NCBI RefSeq assembly: GCF_003003095.1
Contig: NZ_PVTT01000002.1
Location: 744,001-808,000, forward strand
Direction of reading: 5' to 3'
DNA length: 64,000 bases
DNA from: Hasllibacter halocynthiae
Lineage (GTDB): Bacteria; Pseudomonadota; Alphaproteobacteria; Rhodobacterales; Rhodobacteraceae
The translations under genes were made by a program, and so were the position numbers. Positions within the stretch are counted from its first letter, which is position 1; the number at the start of each line of letters is the position of its first letter. The notes below the pieces were generated by a model. It was not told the DNA's origin and searched no databases. It saw nothing but the letters and a program-made list of their open reading frames with translations. Shown here one piece after another: positions 55,129-63,478 of the stretch.

Positions 55129-55226
55129 GATGGTCTCCCGTTGGCGCCGCGCGTGTTCCGCGGCCTTGCGTCCGGGCGCGGGTCCCGGATCATGGGCGGG
55201 ATTAAGGGCGCGGGCGGCCGGAAGGG

Positions 55227-55667
55227 TCAAGGCGAAAGGCCCGTTGACACCGCGTCGAGGCCCCGCCGCAGGACGAGGGCGTCCGATCCGTCGGCATAGT
55301 ATCCCGGGCGCCGTCCGGCCGCGGTCCATCCGGCCCGGGAATAGAGCGCGCGGGCGGGCCCGTTCCGGGCGGACACCTCGAGGAAGGCCTCGGCCGCGCC
55401 GCGCGCGCGGGCCTCGCCCTCGAAGGCGCGCAGGAGGGCGGTGCCGGCGCCCCGGCGCCGCGCGCGCGGGCGGACCGCGAGGGTCAGCAGCTCTGCCTCG
55501 CCCCCGGGCGCGGGGGCGAGCGCGCGCCCCAAGGCGAAGCCGTCCGGGACGGCGCGGAGGAACACCCCGGGCGCCGCGAGGAGGGAGGCGAACTCCCCTT
55601 CGGTCCAGGGGCGGGGCGCGGCCCCGAACGCCTCCGCATGAAGGGCGGCGAGGGCGGCGGGCGTCAC
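55227..55667 (-). CDS. rimI: Ribosomal protein alanine N-acetyltransferase-like GNAT
   Basis: This 146-residue GNAT acetyltransferase has the acetyl-CoA motif '[29 protein letters not shown]' and '[19 protein letters not shown]'. Its place next to tsaB is the usual RimI place. The start is GTG, overlapping the tsaB stop (GTGA). RimI acetylates ribosomal S18 in E. coli; in many bacteria it also works with the Tsa complex context. In relatives I recall a Fur/Irr gene after rimI, but here bmpA follows. Confidence 0.85.
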   Translation of the reverse strand: MTPAALAALHAEAFGAAPRPWTEGEFASLLAAPGVFLRAVPDGFALGRALAPAPGGEAELLTLAVRPRARRRGAGTALLRAFEGEARARGAAEAFLEVSARNGPARALYSRAGWTAAGRRPGYYADGSDALVLRRGLDAVSTGLSP

Positions 55668-56368
55668 GGCACGATCCGCGGGGGCCGCCCCGCGCCGGGC
55701 GCGGCGTCGGGCGGACGGACGTAGAGGGGACGGGGACGCCCGGGCACCTCGCCCGCGGCGAGCCGCCGGTGGGCAACGAGGGCGGTGCGGGCGCCCATGT
55801 GGGACGGGTCGTAGGTCTCGTGGTCGGCGCGGAAGGGCCGCGCGATCTCGGCCGCGCGGTGGCCGAGGACGCGCACGCCCGGGGGCCGGCCGAGCGCCTC
55901 GGGCGGGTCGGCCGGATCGATCAGCAGCGGCTCGCCCTCCGGGGCGCCGCCGCGCGTCGCCTGGACGTAGGCCTGGCCGCGGGGCGCGGGCAGGCTGACG
56001 ACGAGTGCGGCAGGGGACGCGGGTTCGTCCCCCGCCCGGCGGGGCCGGTCATCAAGAGGCAGGGGCGCCGCCAGCGCCTCGAACCCGCTCACGCCCACCG
56101 CCGGCACCCCGAGCGAGAGCGCCAGGCCCCGGGCGGCCGCCACCGCGATGCGAAGGCCGGTGAAGTTGCCGGGGCCCGTGCCCACGGCGAGGGCCGTCAG
56201 GTCCTTCCAGCCGACGCCTTCGCCAGCCATCAGCGTCTCGAGGAACGGGAACAGCGCCTCGGCCTGCCCGCGGGCCATTCCCTCGGTCCGGTGGGCCTGG
56301 AGGCGGCCCGCCCGATCGGCCAGAGCTGCGGAGAGCCAGGGGCCGGAGGTGTCGAAGCCGAGGATCAT
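55664..56368 (-). CDS. tsaB: tRNA threonylcarbamoyladenosine synthesis protein TsaB
   Basis: This 234-residue ASKHA-fold protein starts '[16 protein letters not shown]' and has '[37 protein letters not shown]', the TsaB signature. It is an essential partner of TsaD in t6A37 tRNA modification. The gene couples to rimI downstream and is preceded by an outer-membrane barrel gene with 72 bases between. Confidence 0.93.
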   Translation of the reverse strand: MILGFDTSGPWLSAALADRAGRLQAHRTEGMARGQAEALFPFLETLMAGEGVGWKDLTALAVGTGPGNFTGLRIAVAAARGLALSLGVPAVGVSGFEALAAPLPLDDRPRRAGDEPASPAALVVSLPAPRGQAYVQATRGGAPEGEPLLIDPADPPEALGRPPGVRVLGHRAAEIARPFRADHETYDPSHMGARTALVAHRRLAAGEVPGRPRPLYVRPPDAAPGAGRPPRIVP

Positions 56369-56440
56369 GCGCGGGGGATGCGCCGGGGCGGGCGAGGCCT
56401 CAACCCCTGCCGCGCCCGGCAGCGCCCGGGGAAAGGGGGC

Positions 56441-57115
56441 CTAGAACTCGTAGGTCAGGCGGACGGCCAGGGTCTGGTAGTCCATGTCCACGTCCTGCGA
56501 GCCGACCCGGTCCCCGACGATGTCGGCCACGTCGAGCTCGTCGAATCCATCCAGGCCCGTGTGGGTCAGGGCCACGCCCACCAGCATGTTCTGCGAGACC
56601 GCGCGGTCCCAGCCGAGGCGGACGGAGTAGCCCGTCCCCTCTACCCCGGTGGTGCGGGCGGTGCCGCGCACGGCGGCGGGGCCGGCGGCGAGGGTGAAGA
56701 GGTTCGGTCCGGAGGCGTAGCCCAGCTCGCCCATGGCGCGGAGAGCGGCGTCGACCTCGAAGGTACCGCCGGGTATGTCGCGGCCCGCAGCCGAGGTGCC
56801 GTCGTACTCGGCCTCGAGGCGGGTGCCCTCGACCTCGAACGTGACGCCGCCGACCCAGGCGCCGCTCTGCCAGCGGTAGCCCGCGAAGGCGGAGGCGGCG
56901 GCGGCCGTGTCCTCGGCCGTGGCGCCGGCGACCTCCGCGAAGGCCGGGCCGGGGAACGCCGTCTCGAAGCTGAGGGCCGTCTCGGGCACGGTCTGCTCGC
57001 CGCGCGCGATGCCGAGCGAGGCGCCGGCCATGGGGCCGGACCAGTCCCGGTCCTGCGCTGCGGCGGCGCCGCCGGAGAGGAGCGAGAGAGAGAGGATGCA
57101 GCGAAGAACGGTCAT
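56441..57115 (-). CDS. Outer-membrane beta-barrel protein (OmpW/Omp25-like)
   Basis: This 224-residue protein has a signal peptide (about 1-20, ending AAAA). Alternating hydrophobic strands ('GYRWQSGAWVGGVTFEVEGTRLEAEYDG', 'GYSVRLGWDRAVSQNMLVGVALTH') end with 'VRLTYEF', the C-terminal aromatic residue required for barrel assembly. It resembles small porin-like Omp25/OmpA-type proteins of alphaproteobacteria. The ATG at 57115 gives the best signal; an upstream ATG at 57163 gives a non-typical extension. Function is unknown. Confidence 0.8.
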   Translation of the reverse strand: MTVLRCILSLSLLSGGAAAAQDRDWSGPMAGASLGIARGEQTVPETALSFETAFPGPAFAEVAGATAEDTAAAASAFAGYRWQSGAWVGGVTFEVEGTRLEAEYDGTSAAGRDIPGGTFEVDAALRAMGELGYASGPNLFTLAAGPAAVRGTARTTGVEGTGYSVRLGWDRAVSQNMLVGVALTHTGLDGFDELDVADIVGDRVGSQDVDMDYQTLAVRLTYEF

Positions 57116-57216
57116 CGTGGGGCCTTCTGCCAGCGCGGCCATGGGCGGCCACCTGCCGATCAACGGTCCCGCGGCGAGCGGGTTCCCACCACCGTCGGGG
57201 CGCCTGGCGAGGCCGC

Positions 57217-57780
57217 TCAGGCCGCGACGGGGCGAACCTCGACCACCTCGGGGATGTAGTGCCGCAGGAGGTTCTCGATCCCCATCTTGAGCGTCAGGGT
57301 CGAGGAGGGGCAGCCCGCGCAGGCGCCCTGCATGTGAAGGTAGACGACGCCCCGGTCGAAGCCGTGGAAGGTGATGTCGCCGCCGTCCTGGGCCACGGCG
57401 GGGCGGACGCGGGTGTCGAGAAGCTCGGTGATCTGGCCGATGATCTCCGCGTCCTCGCCCGTGGCCTCGGCATGCCCGCCCGTGCCGGCGGAGCCGGCCT
57501 CGATGGCGGGGGCGCCGGACTGCACGTGCTCCATGATGGCGCCGAGGAGGGCGGGCTTCAGGTGGTCCCAGTCACGCCCCTCCTCCTTCGTGACGGTCAC
57601 GAAATCGGTGCCGACGAAGACGCCGCTGACGCCGTCGACGGCGAACAGCCGCGCGGGGAGGGGGGCGCCCTCGGCCGCCTCGCGCGTGGGGAAGTCGGCC
57701 GTGCCGGCGTCGAGCAGGGTCTGCCCCGGCAGGAACTTCAGCGTCGCGGGGTTCGGGGTCGATTCGGTCTGGATGAACAT
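57217..57780 (-). CDS. nfuA: NfuA-type iron-sulfur cluster scaffold/carrier
   Basis: This 187-residue protein has an Nfu_N domain ('MFIQTESTPNPATLKFLPGQ') followed by a NifU-like C-domain with Cys154 and Cys157 in 'GACAGCPSS', which in NfuA hold a cluster between two monomers. It hands 4Fe-4S clusters to apo-enzymes such as endonuclease III or aconitase. The ATG follows GGGGGGAGGAGGG. An Irr-like box is 55-71 bases upstream, so low or high iron should set expression. The region 57116-57216 between it and the barrel gene holds no motif. Confidence 0.94.
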   Translation of the reverse strand: MFIQTESTPNPATLKFLPGQTLLDAGTADFPTREAAEGAPLPARLFAVDGVSGVFVGTDFVTVTKEEGRDWDHLKPALLGAIMEHVQSGAPAIEAGSAGTGGHAEATGEDAEIIGQITELLDTRVRPAVAQDGGDITFHGFDRGVVYLHMQGACAGCPSSTLTLKMGIENLLRHYIPEVVEVRPVAA

Positions 57781-57834
57781 GGGCGCGGCCCTCCTCCCCC
57801 CGATATGGGGAAGGGCGGGGCCGCGGGTCAAGAG

Positions 57835-57851
57835 TTTGGAACGGTTCTAAG
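57835..57851. promoter_or_regulatory. Irr-like iron-control box upstream of nfuA
   Basis: TTTGGAACGGTTCTAAG matches 15 of 17 bases of the box in front of dps (read on the opposite strand, CTTAGAACGGTTCTAAG). It lies 55 bases before the nfuA start. Control by Irr is inferred from sequence likeness and the iron role of both genes. Confidence 0.55.
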
Positions 57852-57886
57852 GTGGGCGGCGGGCGCCCGCGGCGGCGGCGCGGCCT

Positions 57887-58342
57887 TCAGGTGATCGCCT
57901 CGAGCCGCTCCTTCGACATCCCGCCCGGGACGATCGTCACGGGCACCGCAAGGGCGCCGGCCTGCTTGATGAGGGCGGTGACCAGGGGGCCGGGGCCCTT
58001 GCGGCCCTCCGCGGCGCCGAGGACGAGGACGCCGACCTCCGGGTCGTCGCGGACCTGGGCGAGGATCTCGTCCACGGGCTCGCCCTCGCGGATCACCAGC
58101 TCGGGGTCGACGCCCTGGCGGTCGCGCATCCATTTGGCGAACACCTCGAAATGGGCGCGGATACGCTCGCGCGCCTCCTCGCGCATGACGTCGCCGACGC
58201 CGATCCAGTGACCGAACTCGTCCGGCGGCACGATGGACAGCACCTCGACCCCGCCGCCGGTGCGCGAGGCGCGCATCGCGGCGAAGCGCATCGCGTTCAG
58301 GCATTCGCGGCTGTCGTCGAGCACGACGAGGAACTTGCGCAT
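57887..58342 (-). CDS. Universal stress protein, UspA family
   Basis: This 151-residue protein begins 'MRKFLVVLDDSRECLNAMRFAAMRA', the Usp start, and ends with the nucleotide-binding 'GVLVLGAAEGRKGPGPLVTALIKQAGALAVPVTIVPG', a G-x2-G-x9-G(S/T)-like pattern. It likely binds ATP and supports stress survival; the exact role is unknown. GGAGGCGGACATC precedes the ATG. Confidence 0.88.
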   Translation of the reverse strand: MRKFLVVLDDSRECLNAMRFAAMRASRTGGGVEVLSIVPPDEFGHWIGVGDVMREEARERIRAHFEVFAKWMRDRQGVDPELVIREGEPVDEILAQVRDDPEVGVLVLGAAEGRKGPGPLVTALIKQAGALAVPVTIVPGGMSKERLEAIT

Positions 58343-58395
58343 GATGTCCGCCTCCCGCGTGGGACAGTGCCGGAGGGGGCGAGGGGCGTCCAGCG

Positions 58396-59610
58396 TCAGA
58401 TCAGCCGGACGAGGCCCCGCAGCGCCGGCCGGGCGAGGAGGAGGCCGGCCTGCCACAGCAGCGCCGAGAGGAGGGCGAGGGCGGCCATGGCCATCGGCGC
58501 GACGCGGTTCAGCAGTCGGAGCGTGCGCGCGGTGCCGAGGGCCGCGAGGGCGGGGCGGGCGTCCTTTCCCGCCATCTCGGCCAGCCGCGCGAGGCGGGGC
58601 AGGTCCCCCGGCGTGCGCGCGCGCGAGACGAGGACCAGCGCGTCCTCGGCCCCCACCGCGTCCACAAGGCGCCGGGCGTCCGCGCCGAGGGCCGCGAGGC
58701 GGGCCGTGTCCCCCGCGCGGGCGGCGGCGGCGACCTCGTCCATGATCGCGGGGGGCAGCCGCCCCGTCCGGCGCGCCACGCGCAGGAGGGTGGCGCCGGC
58801 CTTCACGGAGGCCGACGAGCCCCCCGAGACCAGCGCCGCGACCGTCGCCCCCCCGCCGATCGCGGCCAGGGTCGCCTCGACCCCGTCGACCTCGCCGCCG
58901 CGCGCGTAGGCGAGCCCGCTCCGCCCGAGCGCGAGGGCGTCGCCCACGGGGGTCAGCTCCACGGGAAGGTTGCAGAGGAGGGTCTGGCGCAGCGAGGCGC
59001 AGGAGGCGGGGCGGGCGGCGCAGAGGAGGCAGTCCGCCGCGTCCGGCCGAAGGGCGGCGGACGCTTCCGCCGCGAGGGCGGCGGGCAGCGGCAGGGCGCG
59101 CGACCGGGCGAGGCGCTCGAGCGCGGCGAGCCGGTCGAGGTCGGAAGAACGCAGGGCGGCGCGCATTTCGCCTGCGGTCCAGTCGGGGGTCGCCCGGGCC
59201 GCGAGGGCGGCATCGAGGGCGACCTGGAACTCTGCCGTGCCGCGCTGGACGAAGGGCTGGGCGAGGGGCTGGCGCGACCAGATCGCGAGCGTGGCCAGAA
59301 GCACGACGAGGGGCGGCAGCGCCCGGGCCGCCTGCCGGAGCAGGGGACGCCACCGGCGCCTGCGCGGCCTGCGGCGCGGACCGTCCAGCATGCTGCCGGG
59401 GCGAGGGGCGGGAGCGCCGTCCCCCTTCGCGCCCGCGGGTTCGATGCGGTCCTGCCGCGCGGGCACGAGGCCCGGGATCGGCCTGGCGCCCGGCGCTGGC
59501 GCTGCGGGCCGGCCCGGCGCGCCGGTGGGCGCAATCGCAGCGGCGGGGCGGCGGGCGCGCAGGGGCCGCGGCACGCCCACGGGGCGCGAGAGGGGAGGGG
59601 CGCGGCGCAC
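58396..59610 (-). CDS. Unknown membrane protein with Cys-rich periplasmic part
   Basis: This protein of up to 404 residues has a very basic N-terminus, a first membrane helix ('ALPPLVVLLATLAIWS'), a large Ala-rich loop with a Cys cluster ('DCLLCAARPASCASLRQTLLCNLPVELTPVGDA') and two C-terminal helices. I recognise no domain; the loop is probably outside the cytoplasm with disulfides. The start is uncertain: GTG at 59610, seven bases after the aminotransferase stop, or ATG at 59391 giving a shorter form of about 331 residues. It is probably coupled with the preceding gene. Confidence 0.6.
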   Translation of the reverse strand: MRRAPPLSRPVGVPRPLRARRPAAAIAPTGAPGRPAAPAPGARPIPGLVPARQDRIEPAGAKGDGAPAPRPGSMLDGPRRRPRRRRWRPLLRQAARALPPLVVLLATLAIWSRQPLAQPFVQRGTAEFQVALDAALAARATPDWTAGEMRAALRSSDLDRLAALERLARSRALPLPAALAAEASAALRPDAADCLLCAARPASCASLRQTLLCNLPVELTPVGDALALGRSGLAYARGGEVDGVEATLAAIGGGATVAALVSGGSSASVKAGATLLRVARRTGRLPPAIMDEVAAAARAGDTARLAALGADARRLVDAVGAEDALVLVSRARTPGDLPRLARLAEMAGKDARPALAALGTARTLRLLNRVAPMAMAALALLSALLWQAGLLLARPALRGLVRLI

Positions 59611-59616
59611 GGGCGT

Positions 59617-60480
59617 TCAGGCCCCCGAGAGGGCCCAGTCCCAGTAGAGCGCCCGCGCGCGCGCCGCGACGAGGCCGGGCCGATAGGCGACGTCGTCGAA
59701 CGCCTCCACGGGCGTGACCTTGGAGAAGTTGCCCGTGAGGAAGACCTCGTCGGCGCCCTCGACGTCCGCGAAGGTGACGACGGCCTCGACCACCTCGGTG
59801 CCGTCCCGGCGCAGCAGGTCCATGACCCGCGCGCGCGTGATCCCCGCGAGGAAGGTGCCGTTCGGGATCGGCGTGATCGCCGTCCCGTCCTTCACGAGGA
59901 AGACGTTGGAGGTCGCGCTCTCGGCGACGTTGCCCATCGCGTCGGCGACGAGCGCGTTGCCGAACCCCTTCGAGCGCGCCTCGAGCAGCATCCGCGCGTT
60001 GTTCGGATAGAGGCAGCCGGCCTTGGCGTTCGTGACGTTGTCCGCCAGCACGGGGCGGCGGAAGCGGGTGCGGGTCAGCGTGGTCGCCGCCTGCGGGTCC
60101 GGCATCGCGATCCGTTCGAGGCAGAGGGCGAAGCCCGTGCGCCCCGGCTCGGGGTTCACGCCGAGATCGCCCCCGTCGAGCGCCCAGTACATCGGGCGGA
60201 CGTAGACCGCCGCGTCCGGCCCATAGGCGGCCAGGCCCTCGCGGGCGATCCCGGCCATCTCCTCCGCGCCTATGGTGGGGGTGATCCCCAGCGCCTCGGC
60301 CGAGCGGTTGGCCCGCGCGCAGTGCGGCAGCAGGTCCGGCGTCACCCCGTCGAAATGGCGCGCGCCGTCGAAGACGGTGGTTCCCAGCCATGCGCCGTGG
60401 TCGGCGGCGCGCATCACGGCGACGTCGCCGTCGTGCCACGCGCCCTCGAAGAAGGTCCTGATCTCGGTTCCGGTCGCCAT
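59617..60480 (-). CDS. Branched-chain-type (class IV) aminotransferase
   Basis: This 287-residue PLP fold type IV enzyme starts 'GTEIRTFFEGAWHDGDVAVMRAADHGAWLGTTVFDGAR'. It has the PLP Lys in 'VTNAKAGCLYPNNARML' and 'NVAESATSNVFLVKDG' and 'FLAGITRARVMDLLR'. It is near IlvE; D-amino acid transaminase or 4-amino-4-deoxychorismate lyase are sister families. No ilv or pab genes are adjacent. I keep it as branched-chain type. The 125 bases upstream (60481-60605) hold no recognised signal. Confidence 0.82.
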   Translation of the reverse strand: MATGTEIRTFFEGAWHDGDVAVMRAADHGAWLGTTVFDGARHFDGVTPDLLPHCARANRSAEALGITPTIGAEEMAGIAREGLAAYGPDAAVYVRPMYWALDGGDLGVNPEPGRTGFALCLERIAMPDPQAATTLTRTRFRRPVLADNVTNAKAGCLYPNNARMLLEARSKGFGNALVADAMGNVAESATSNVFLVKDGTAITPIPNGTFLAGITRARVMDLLRRDGTEVVEAVVTFADVEGADEVFLTGNFSKVTPVEAFDDVAYRPGLVAARARALYWDWALSGA

Positions 60481-60605
60481 GCGCCTCCCTCCGCCCCAGC
60501 GGCCCGGCGGACGCTAGGGCGGCGCGCGGGGCTGGTCCAGCGCGTGGCGGCGCGGCGCGCGCGATGGTGGCCGGGCCGCCCCGGGGGAGGCGATCCCTTT
60601 CCCCG

Positions 60606-61067
60606 TCAGCCGCCTTCCGCGAGGAGGGCGGCGAGGTCGAGGGGCTCGGTCGTCATCGCGAGCGAGCCGTCGGGGCAGCGGGGCCATTCGGCCCGCGGCC
60701 GGTCGCGGCAGAGCTCGACCCCGTTGCCGTCAGGGTCGCTCAGGTAGACCGCCTCGGAGACGCCGTGATCCGAGGCGCCGGCGAGGGGATGGCCCGCCGC
60801 CGTCACCGCGCGGACCGCGCGGGCGAGCGCGGGCCGATCCTCGAAGAGGAAGGCGGCGTGGAACAGGCCGGGATGATGCTCGGGCGCGGGGGCGGCCCCC
60901 TTGGAGCGCCAGGTGTTGAGGCCGAGGTGGTGGTGGTAGCCGCCCCAGGAGAGGAAGGCGGCCTCCGCGCCGTATCTCGCCTGCACGGAGAGGCCGAGCA
61001 GCCCGTAGAAGGCGATCGCGCGATCGAGGTCGGAGACTTTCAGGTGGACGTGGCCGATGGCGGGCAT
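60606..61067 (-). CDS. VOC/glyoxalase-fold dioxygenase-like protein
   Basis: This 153-residue protein has the first metal ligand in 'IGHVHLKVSDLDRAIAFYGLLG' (His6 or His8 region), 'YHHHLGLNTW' and the Glu of 'VYLSDPDGNGVELCRDRP', the pattern of catechol-2,3-dioxygenase-like/CatE proteins. The substrate is unknown. It stands alone; 230 bases separate it from nth and hold GC-rich hairpins only (no recognised gene). Confidence 0.8.
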   Translation of the reverse strand: MPAIGHVHLKVSDLDRAIAFYGLLGLSVQARYGAEAAFLSWGGYHHHLGLNTWRSKGAAPAPEHHPGLFHAAFLFEDRPALARAVRAVTAAGHPLAGASDHGVSEAVYLSDPDGNGVELCRDRPRAEWPRCPDGSLAMTTEPLDLAALLAEGG

Positions 61068-61297
61068 GGGCGGGCCCTCCCTTCGCGGCCGTGCCTAGCG
61101 GCCCGGTGAATGCGGGAGTAGCGCGATGCGCGCACCATGGGCGTGCCGTGGCGCACGAAGGGCGGAGCGGGCCCCGGCGGGACGTGCCGCGGCCGGCCCC
61201 GGCGGCCGGGGAAAGGCGGGGAGGACCGGGACCGTCCGGGCGGCCCCCTGGGGAACGACGGGGGCCGGCACGCGTGGGCCTTCCTAGAGGCGATTCG

Positions 61298-61978
61298 TCA
61301 CGGGTTCGTGACGGCCCCTCGGGAGAGGTCGGGGCGCACCGCGCCGGCCTGGAACGCCTCGCAGAGATCGGGGACGGGACAACGCTCGCACAGGGGCCTG
61401 CGGGCGCGGCAGACCTGCTTGCCGAACGCGAGGAGGAGCTTGTGGCCCACCATCCGCCAGGCGTCGGGCAGGCGTTCCTCGAGCGACCTGGCGGTCTGCG
61501 CCTCGGTCCGGCCCTCGGCCAGCCCGGTGCGGTTGCAGACGCGGTGGACATGGGTGTCGACGGCGACCACGGCCTCGCCGAAGGTGAAGTGCAGCACGAT
61601 GTCGGCGCATTTGCGGCCCACCCCGGGCAGGGCCATCAGCCCCTCGCGCGTGGCGGGGACGCGGCCGCCCAGCTCGCCCACGAGGAAGGCGCACATCTTC
61701 CGCAGGTTGCGGGTCTTCACGTTGTAGAGGCCGCAGGGACGGATCGCCTCGGCGATGACCCCGTCCGGCAGCGCGAGGATGCCTTCGGGCGTGTCCGCGA
61801 GGGCGAAGAGCGCCTTCGAGGCGTGGGCGGTGTTCCGATCGAGGGACTGGGCCGAGAGCATGCAGGATACGACGGAGCGGAACGGATCCTTGCCGCGCTT
61901 CACCGCCGGGGCCTTCACGTCCGGCAGGCGGCCGCGGATGCGGGCGAGGAGGGTCTCGATCTCGGCGGGGTCCAGCAT
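61298..61978 (-). CDS. nth: Endonuclease III
   Basis: Nth removes oxidised pyrimidines and nicks the strand in base-excision repair. The 226-residue protein has the helix-hairpin-helix with Lys123 ('LPGVGRKCADIVL'), Asp141 ('VDTHVHRVCNRTGL') and the four cluster cysteines 190, 197, 200 and 206 (C-x6-C-x2-C-x5-C). The 4Fe-4S need fits the presence of nfuA nearby. The ATG at 61978 is chosen for normal length. No partner gene is adjacent on the same strand. Confidence 0.96.
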   Translation of the reverse strand: MLDPAEIETLLARIRGRLPDVKAPAVKRGKDPFRSVVSCMLSAQSLDRNTAHASKALFALADTPEGILALPDGVIAEAIRPCGLYNVKTRNLRKMCAFLVGELGGRVPATREGLMALPGVGRKCADIVLHFTFGEAVVAVDTHVHRVCNRTGLAEGRTEAQTARSLEERLPDAWRMVGHKLLLAFGKQVCRARRPLCERCPVPDLCEAFQAGAVRPDLSRGAVTNP

Positions 61979-62425
61979 CGGAGGGCAGCTAGGGCGGCGG
62001 GCCCGTCCGGCTAGGAGACCCGGTCGCGGCAGAGCCCCCCCCTCGCGAACGCCGGCGTCCCGGCGCAGGGTCGGTGGACCCAGCCGGGGACGCGTTGGCA
62101 GCTTTCCCGCTGCCCTATGCGTTCCGGGTGGGTCGCCTCTTGTCCCGCCCGTATGTCGATCGGCCCGTGCGATGGGCGATCGGAGTGTCGATCGGCCTAT
62201 CGGCCTGACCGGCCTGTCTCGCTTCGTCGGGGGTCTCCCCCCGCTGTCCGTCCCCCGGGGCTCGGACGCCCTGCCGTTCGATGCGGCGTGGTGGGCGCGA
62301 GCCGGTCGTCGGCCGTCCGTTGCATGCAGGAGAGGTTCTAGCGGCCAGAGGTTAACGAGGCGTGAGGGCTGCGCGCGGCGCAACGCCCGGCGCGCAACGG
62401 GGGGGGCGGGGGGCGGGGGCGGGGA
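61979..62425. other. 447-base gap with short internal repeats, no gene found
   Basis: Between asd and nth there is the largest gene-free stretch of the window. It contains two exact copies of TGTCGATCGGCC (62154-62165 and 62186-62197) and further CGGCCTG units to about 62217, and is slightly less GC-rich than the coding DNA. Six frames give only low-quality ORFs. No tRNA or known ncRNA fold is evident. It ends with poly-G/C next to the asd stop (62396-62425). Confidence 0.5.
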
Positions 62426-63445
62426 TCAGCCCTTCTTCAGGACCTCCCGCCCCAGGAGCTCGGCGATCTGCACCGCGTTCAGCGCCGCGCCCTTGCGAAG
62501 GTTGTCGGAGACGCACCAGAGGTTCAGCCCGTTCTCGACCGTGGGGTCGGTGCGGATGCGCGAGACGAAGGTGGCGTAGTCGCCCACGCAGTCGAGCGGG
62601 GTCGCGTAGCCGTGGTCCTCGTGCTTGTCGATCACCATGACGCCGGGCGCCTCGCGCAGGATGTCGCGGGCCTCGTCCTCGTCGAGCGGGTCCTCGAACT
62701 CGAGGTTGATGGCCTCCGAGTGGCCGACGAAGACGGGCACGCGCACGCAGGTCGCGGTCACCTTGATCGCCTTGTCGACGATCTTCTTGGTCTCGGCGAC
62801 CATCTTCCACTCCTCCTTGGTGGAGCCGTCCTCGAGGAAGGCGTCGATGTGCGGGATCACGTTGAAGGCGAGCTGGGTCTGGAAGACCTTGGGCTTCACC
62901 TCCGAGGTGGGGTTGTAGACCGCCTTGGTCTGGTCCCAGAGCTCGTCCATCCCGGCCGAGCCGGCGCCCGAGGCGGACTGGTAGGTCGAGACGACGACGC
63001 GCCTGATCCTCGCGCGGTCGTGGAGTGGCTTGAGCGCCACCACCATCTGCGCGGTCGAGCAGTTGGGGTTCGCCACGATGCCCTTCGTGATCTCGTGGAT
63101 GGCGCCGGGGTTCACCTCGGGCACGATCAGGGGCACGCCCGGGTCGTAGCGGTAGAGGCTGCTGTTGTCGATCACGGTGCAGCCCGCCTTGGCGGCCCGG
63201 GGCGCGTGCTCCTTCGAGCCGTCCGAGCCCACGGCGAAGAGGGCGACGTCCCAGCCGGCGAAGTCGAACCGCGCGAGATCCTGGCATCTGAGCGTGCGGT
63301 CGCCGAACGAGACCTCCGTCCCGATGGAGCGGCGCGAGGCCAGGGCGGCGATCTCGTCCACGGGGAAATGGCGCTCGGCCAGGATGTTCAGCATCTCGCG
63401 GCCCACCGCGCCGGTGGCGCCCGCGACGACGACCTTGTAGCCCAT
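62426..63445 (-). CDS. asd: Aspartate-semialdehyde dehydrogenase
   Basis: Asd makes aspartate 4-semialdehyde for lysine, threonine, methionine and cell-wall diaminopimelate. The 339-residue protein has the NADPH motif 'VVAGATGAVGREML', the catalytic Cys129 in 'VANPNCSTAQMV', 'STYQSASGAGSAGMDEL' and the His/Arg region 'TCVRVPVFVGHSEAINLEF'. All family marks are complete. It is preceded by 33 bases to an MFS gene and the 3' side is the long gap. Confidence 0.96.
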   Translation of the reverse strand: MGYKVVVAGATGAVGREMLNILAERHFPVDEIAALASRRSIGTEVSFGDRTLRCQDLARFDFAGWDVALFAVGSDGSKEHAPRAAKAGCTVIDNSSLYRYDPGVPLIVPEVNPGAIHEITKGIVANPNCSTAQMVVALKPLHDRARIRRVVVSTYQSASGAGSAGMDELWDQTKAVYNPTSEVKPKVFQTQLAFNVIPHIDAFLEDGSTKEEWKMVAETKKIVDKAIKVTATCVRVPVFVGHSEAINLEFEDPLDEDEARDILREAPGVMVIDKHEDHGYATPLDCVGDYATFVSRIRTDPTVENGLNLWCVSDNLRKGAALNAVQIAELLGREVLKKG

Positions 63446-63478
63446 CGTCCTTCTCTCCTGCTTTGAGGCCCGGCGCCC

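Noticed and set aside
61068-61297. Small gene between nth and the glyoxalase-fold gene
   Set aside because: Only GC-rich hairpin-like sequence and shadow frames are present; no ribosome binding site or coding pattern.
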